From: RGIG8767 sp964386235
GTDB taxonomy: Bacteria; Bacillota; Clostridia; Lachnospirales; Lachnospiraceae
Assembly: GCA_964386235.1 (NCBI GenBank)
Contig: CAYLSH010000068.1
Location: 1 to 10,520 of the forward strand
Direction of reading: 5' to 3'
Length of the DNA stretch: 10,520 bases
Each line of letters starts with the position of its first letter. Position 1 is the stretch's first letter. The notes beneath the pieces are model-generated. The model was not told the DNA's origin. It ran no database searches and saw only the letters and a list, made by a program, of their open reading frames with translations. The position numbers and the translations under genes are program-made. Below, piece after piece: positions 7,605-10,520 of this stretch.

Positions 7605-8341
7605 TGAAAGCATTGATTTTAAATTCCGGGATGGGTAGTCGGATGGGGGAGGAAACAAAATCCCACCCGAAGTGTATGACGGCTATCCAAAGTGATGAGA
7701 CAATATTGAGCCGCCAGTTAAAACAATTGGTCCGGCATGGAATAAAAGATGTGATAATCACAACGGGTTATTTTGACAAAGTACTGATCGATTATTGCAG
7801 AGGATTAGGACTGCCATTGCAGTATACGTTTGTGAAAAATGAGTGTTATGACAGCACAAATTATATTTATTCTATTTATTGTGCCAGAGAAGAATTGAAA
7901 GATACGGATTTGGTCATGATGCATGGGGATCTGGTTTTTGAGGATTCGTGTCTGGAAAGGAGTTTGTCAGCCCAAGATTCCACTATGGTCATAGACAGTG
8001 CGCTTCCTTTACCGGAGAAGGATTTTAAGGCGGTTGTAGAGAATAATAAGATCAAGGCAATTGGGATAGATTTTTTTGAAAATGCATATGCAGCTCAGCC
8101 ATTGTATAAATTAAATGCGGAAATGTGGAAAAAATGGTTGGAAAATATCTGTGTTTTTTGTGAAAGCGGACAAACGGCATGTTATGCTGAAAATGCTTTT
8201 AATATGATCTCTGACGAGTGCAAGATTATCCCATTGGATGTAAAAGGACATTTTTGTACTGAGATTGACACGTTGGAAGATTGGAAAGCAGTAAGAAAGT
8301 GGTTAGAGGAAAATGACACAGGAAGTAATCAGATGCTCTAG
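7604..8341 (+). CDS. PntC/LicC-like phosphonate cytidylyltransferase
   Basis: A 245-residue nucleotidyltransferase of the GT-A-like fold. The N-terminal loop LNSGMGSRMG (6-15) corresponds to LAAGxGSR, followed by HPKCM (21-25) with K23 as a phosphate ligand, then TTGYFDK (53-59), TNYIYS (85-90), HGDLVF (107-112) with D109, and EIDTLEDW (220-227) with D222 as likely metal ligand. This pattern fits LicC (CTP:phosphocholine) and PntC (CTP:2-aminoethylphosphonate) enzymes, which make CMP-linked headgroups. Here the likely substrate is the phosphonate made by neighbouring genes, perhaps 2-hydroxyethylphosphonate. I chose ATG 7604, which overlaps the pepM stop (TAATG) and follows AGAGGA at 7592-7597; the frame also opens at an upstream GTG (7556) inside pepM. 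The 3' end overlaps the next gene by 29 bases. Confidence 0.82.
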   Translation: MKALILNSGMGSRMGEETKSHPKCMTAIQSDETILSRQLKQLVRHGIKDVIITTGYFDKVLIDYCRGLGLPLQYTFVKNECYDSTNYIYSIYCAREELKDTDLVMMHGDLVFEDSCLERSLSAQDSTMVIDSALPLPEKDFKAVVENNKIKAIGIDFFENAYAAQPLYKLNAEMWKKWLENICVFCESGQTACYAENAFNMISDECKIIPLDVKGHFCTEIDTLEDWKAVRKWLEENDTGSNQML

Positions 8342-9407
8342 TGATTATACGGATGTTGATCAATATATAGAAAAAAAACAAATCAGGAAGATTTTTCTTG
8401 TATGCGGCAATTCAAGTTATGATCTGCCAATAGGAAAGCATTTTCACAATTTGGAAAATACAAAGATAATGGAAATCTGCCGTTTCCAGAATTATCAGCC
8501 CAATCCTTTGTACGAATCCATTAAAGAAGGAGTACAGGCATTTCGGACAAGTGATGCGGATTGTATTGTGGCTTTGGGAGGCGGAAGTGCAATGGATGTT
8601 GCCAAGTGCATAAAAGCATTTGCGACAATGGATCAGGAGCGAGATTATTTACAGCAGACAATTGCAGGTAATGAGATTCCTTTTATCGCCATTCCTACGA
8701 CGGCAGGAACCGGAAGCGAGGCGACACATTTTGCCGTCATTTATCGAGATGGAGAAAAGTTATCTATTGCTCACAGCAGTATGATCCCACAGGCAGTTAT
8801 TTTGGATCCTGATAATCTGAAAACATTACCTTTGTATCAGCGCCGAGTAACCATGATGGATGCATTGTGTCATGCGATCGAATCAATCTGGTCTGTTCAC
8901 GCAACTGAGAAAAGTGTGGAAAATGCAAAAAAAGCAATCCGTATGATCATGCAGTATAAGGAAGCATATTTGCTGAATGAAGAAATTGGGAATAAGATGT
9001 TATTAGAGGCTGCATATTTATCCGGACAGGCGATTAACATCACCAAAACAACAGCAGCACACGCCATGAGTTACCAACTAACCTCCTTGTATCACATTGC
9101 ACATGGACAGGCGGTGGCGGTCTGTTTGTCTGAGGTTTGGGAACATTTACACCGAAACGGTCAGGATGCAAAAATAAAGAACAGTCTGCAGATGATTGCA
9201 GAGGCAATGGCTTGCAGTGATAGCATGGAAGCGATACAATTATTTCGGAGAATGCTAGATGAAAATCATTTGGTGTTGCATAAAAAGATTACGGAAGATA
9301 TTTTGGAACAGTTGTCATCCACAGTCAATGTTGAACGTTTGAGCAATCATCCGGTGATGTTGGATAAGAGAATGCTGAAGATGTTATATGAACGTGTATT
9401 GTTGTAG
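8313..9407 (+). CDS. Iron-type alcohol dehydrogenase, probable phosphonoacetaldehyde reductase
   Basis: A 364-residue group III (iron-containing) alcohol dehydrogenase. It shows ALGGGSAMDVAK (87-98) for the NAD(P) pyrophosphate, IPTTAGTGSEAT (127-138), and metal ligands D183, H187, H250 and H264 with the family's usual spacing. Relatives PhpC and FomC reduce phosphonoacetaldehyde to 2-hydroxyethylphosphonate. Its place between the cytidylyltransferase and phosphonopyruvate decarboxylase genes, together with the lack of an aminoethylphosphonate transaminase, supports that reaction. It is a cytoplasmic enzyme. The ATG at 8313 lies inside the previous gene, just three bases past AGAGG (8305-8309), and the 29-base overlap suggests coupled translation. 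No alternative in-frame start looks better. Family assignment is near certain; the substrate is inferred from context and overall resemblance. Confidence 0.87.
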   Translation: MTQEVIRCSSDYTDVDQYIEKKQIRKIFLVCGNSSYDLPIGKHFHNLENTKIMEICRFQNYQPNPLYESIKEGVQAFRTSDADCIVALGGGSAMDVAKCIKAFATMDQERDYLQQTIAGNEIPFIAIPTTAGTGSEATHFAVIYRDGEKLSIAHSSMIPQAVILDPDNLKTLPLYQRRVTMMDALCHAIESIWSVHATEKSVENAKKAIRMIMQYKEAYLLNEEIGNKMLLEAAYLSGQAINITKTTAAHAMSYQLTSLYHIAHGQAVAVCLSEVWEHLHRNGQDAKIKNSLQMIAEAMACSDSMEAIQLFRRMLDENHLVLHKKITEDILEQLSSTVNVERLSNHPVMLDKRMLKMLYERVLL

Positions 9408-9422
9408 AAATGAGAGCCAGTC

Positions 9423-10520
9423 ATGAGAGTAGAAGATTTTGTAAAACAGTTAAATGTTGATTTTTATACAGGAGTACCGGATTCCCAATTAAAAGCTTTG
9501 TGTGATTACCTTGTAGATCAAAAGGGCATTGGAAAAGATCATATCATCGCAGCAAACGAAGGAAATTGTACAGCGCTTGCGGCCGGTTATCATTTAGCAA
9601 CCGGAAAGATTCCGGCTGTTTATTTGCAAAATAGTGGAATTGGTAATATTATAAATCCAGTCGCCTCTTTATTAAATGATAGAGTATATGCGATTCCCTG
9701 CATTTTTATTGTGGGTTGGAGAGGGGAACCGGGTGTGAAGGATGAACCTCAGCATGTTTTTCAGGGAGAAATAACTGTGTCGTTACTCGAAACTATGGAT
9801 ATTGCGACCTTTGTGATAGATAAAGAAACCAATGCAGAAGAATTATCTGTAAAAATGGAAGAATTCTCGACCATATTGCATAGCGGGAAAAGTGTTGCCT
9901 TCGTTGTTAAAAAAGGAGCACTGACCTATGAGAGGGAAGTAAAATATATAAATTCCTATTCTTTAAAAAGAGAGCAGATCATAGAAAAAATCGTGGATTT
10001 TTCTGCAGATGATATCATTGTATCAACAACCGGAAAAGCCAGCAGAGAATTATTTGAGATCCGTGAAAAAAATGGGCAGGATCATGCACATGATTTTCTC
10101 ACAGTCGGCTCCATGGGGCACAGCAGTTCCATTGCTTTAGAAATTGCACTTAGCAAGCCGGATAGGAAAGTTTGGTGTATCGATGGGGATGGCGCCGCTT
10201 TGATGCACATGGGCGCAATGGCGGTCATAGGCACAAATAAACCACAAAATCTGATTCATGTCGTGATAAACAATGAAGCGCATGAAACGGTTGGAGGTAT
10301 GCCTACTGTGGCAGGAAATATCGATCTTGTACAGATTGCGTTAGGATGCGGCTATTGTGAAGTTTATCGGGTGACAAACGAGGAAGACTTGATAAGTGTG
10401 TTGCCAAAAGCGGTATCCAATAATAAACTGACATTTATAGAAGTGAAATGCGGAATCGGGGCAAGGGAAGATTTAGGAAGACCCACAGTGTCGGCAAGAG
10501 AGAATAAAGAGAAGTTTATG
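9423..10520 (+). CDS. ppd: Phosphonopyruvate decarboxylase (3' end missing)
   Basis: An open frame of 366 codons runs from ATG 9423 to the last base of the window without a stop. Family members are only slightly longer, so I expect a few residues are lost. It is a thiamine-diphosphate enzyme that decarboxylates phosphonopyruvate to phosphonoacetaldehyde, the irreversible step that draws PEP into the pathway. Landmarks are GVPDSQLKALCDY (17-29), ANEGN with cofactor-activating E46, AAGYHLA (53-59), YLQNSGIGNIINP (67-79), and GDGAALMHMGA starting at G255, ending in NN at 283-284. The last is the GDG-x25-NN thiamine/Mg motif, followed by HETVGGMPT (287-295). A weak GAGAG (9412-9416) precedes the start. 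The 15-base gap to the dehydrogenase gene keeps it in the same operon. Confidence 0.93.
   Translation, partial: MRVEDFVKQLNVDFYTGVPDSQLKALCDYLVDQKGIGKDHIIAANEGNCTALAAGYHLATGKIPAVYLQNSGIGNIINPVASLLNDRVYAIPCIFIVGWRGEPGVKDEPQHVFQGEITVSLLETMDIATFVIDKETNAEELSVKMEEFSTILHSGKSVAFVVKKGALTYEREVKYINSYSLKREQIIEKIVDFSADDIIVSTTGKASRELFEIREKNGQDHAHDFLTVGSMGHSSSIALEIALSKPDRKVWCIDGDGAALMHMGAMAVIGTNKPQNLIHVVINNEAHETVGGMPTVAGNIDLVQIALGCGYCEVYRVTNEEDLISVLPKAVSNNKLTFIEVKCGIGAREDLGRPTVSARENKEKFM

Overview
The window looks like part of a surface-glycan (capsule, S-layer or exopolysaccharide) biosynthesis locus from a low-GC Gram-positive bacterium, probably a member of the Clostridia such as Lachnospiraceae. This guess rests on AT-rich codon use, Gram-positive-style Shine-Dalgarno sites (a perfect AGGAGG before the gene at 6291) and the gene content. 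No ribosomal or other marker gene is present to confirm it. All ten genes lie on the + strand and are packed as one operon: gaps are short or genes overlap. I see no internal promoter, terminator, tRNA, IS element, repeat array or CRISPR, and no gap approaches 300 bases.

Layout. (1) 1-110: 3' end of an unidentified gene ending in a coiled coil. (2) 97-3542: an amino-deoxysugar module, comprising a left-handed beta-helix N-acetyltransferase, a GT-B glycosyltransferase, a dTDP-sugar 3,4-ketoisomerase (FdtA/QdtA type) and a PLP sugar aminotransferase (FdtB/QdtB type). These fit synthesis of dTDP-Fuc3NAc or dTDP-Qui3NAc and transfer of a sugar. (3) 3551-5287: an ABC half-transporter of the MsbA/PglK kind, a likely lipid-linked glycan flippase. 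(4) 5280-6278: a sulfotransferase-fold protein with unusual donor-site residues. (5) 6291-10520: a phosphonate module, comprising PEP mutase fused to an N-terminal cytidylyltransferase-like domain, a PntC/LicC-like nucleotidyltransferase, an iron-type alcohol dehydrogenase resembling phosphonoacetaldehyde reductases, and phosphonopyruvate decarboxylase cut off by the window end.

How they fit together. PEP mutase makes phosphonopyruvate and the decarboxylase drives the reaction to phosphonoacetaldehyde. The dehydrogenase should reduce this to 2-hydroxyethylphosphonate (HEP), because no aminoethylphosphonate transaminase lies in the window. A cytidylyltransferase could then activate HEP as a CMP derivative for attachment to the glycan built by the upstream genes and flipped by the ABC protein. 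The most interesting possibility is a phosphonoglycan carrying HEP on a 3-acetamido-3,6-dideoxyhexose-containing chain, with the sulfotransferase-like protein as a candidate for the unassigned phosphonyl-transfer step. That last step is inference.
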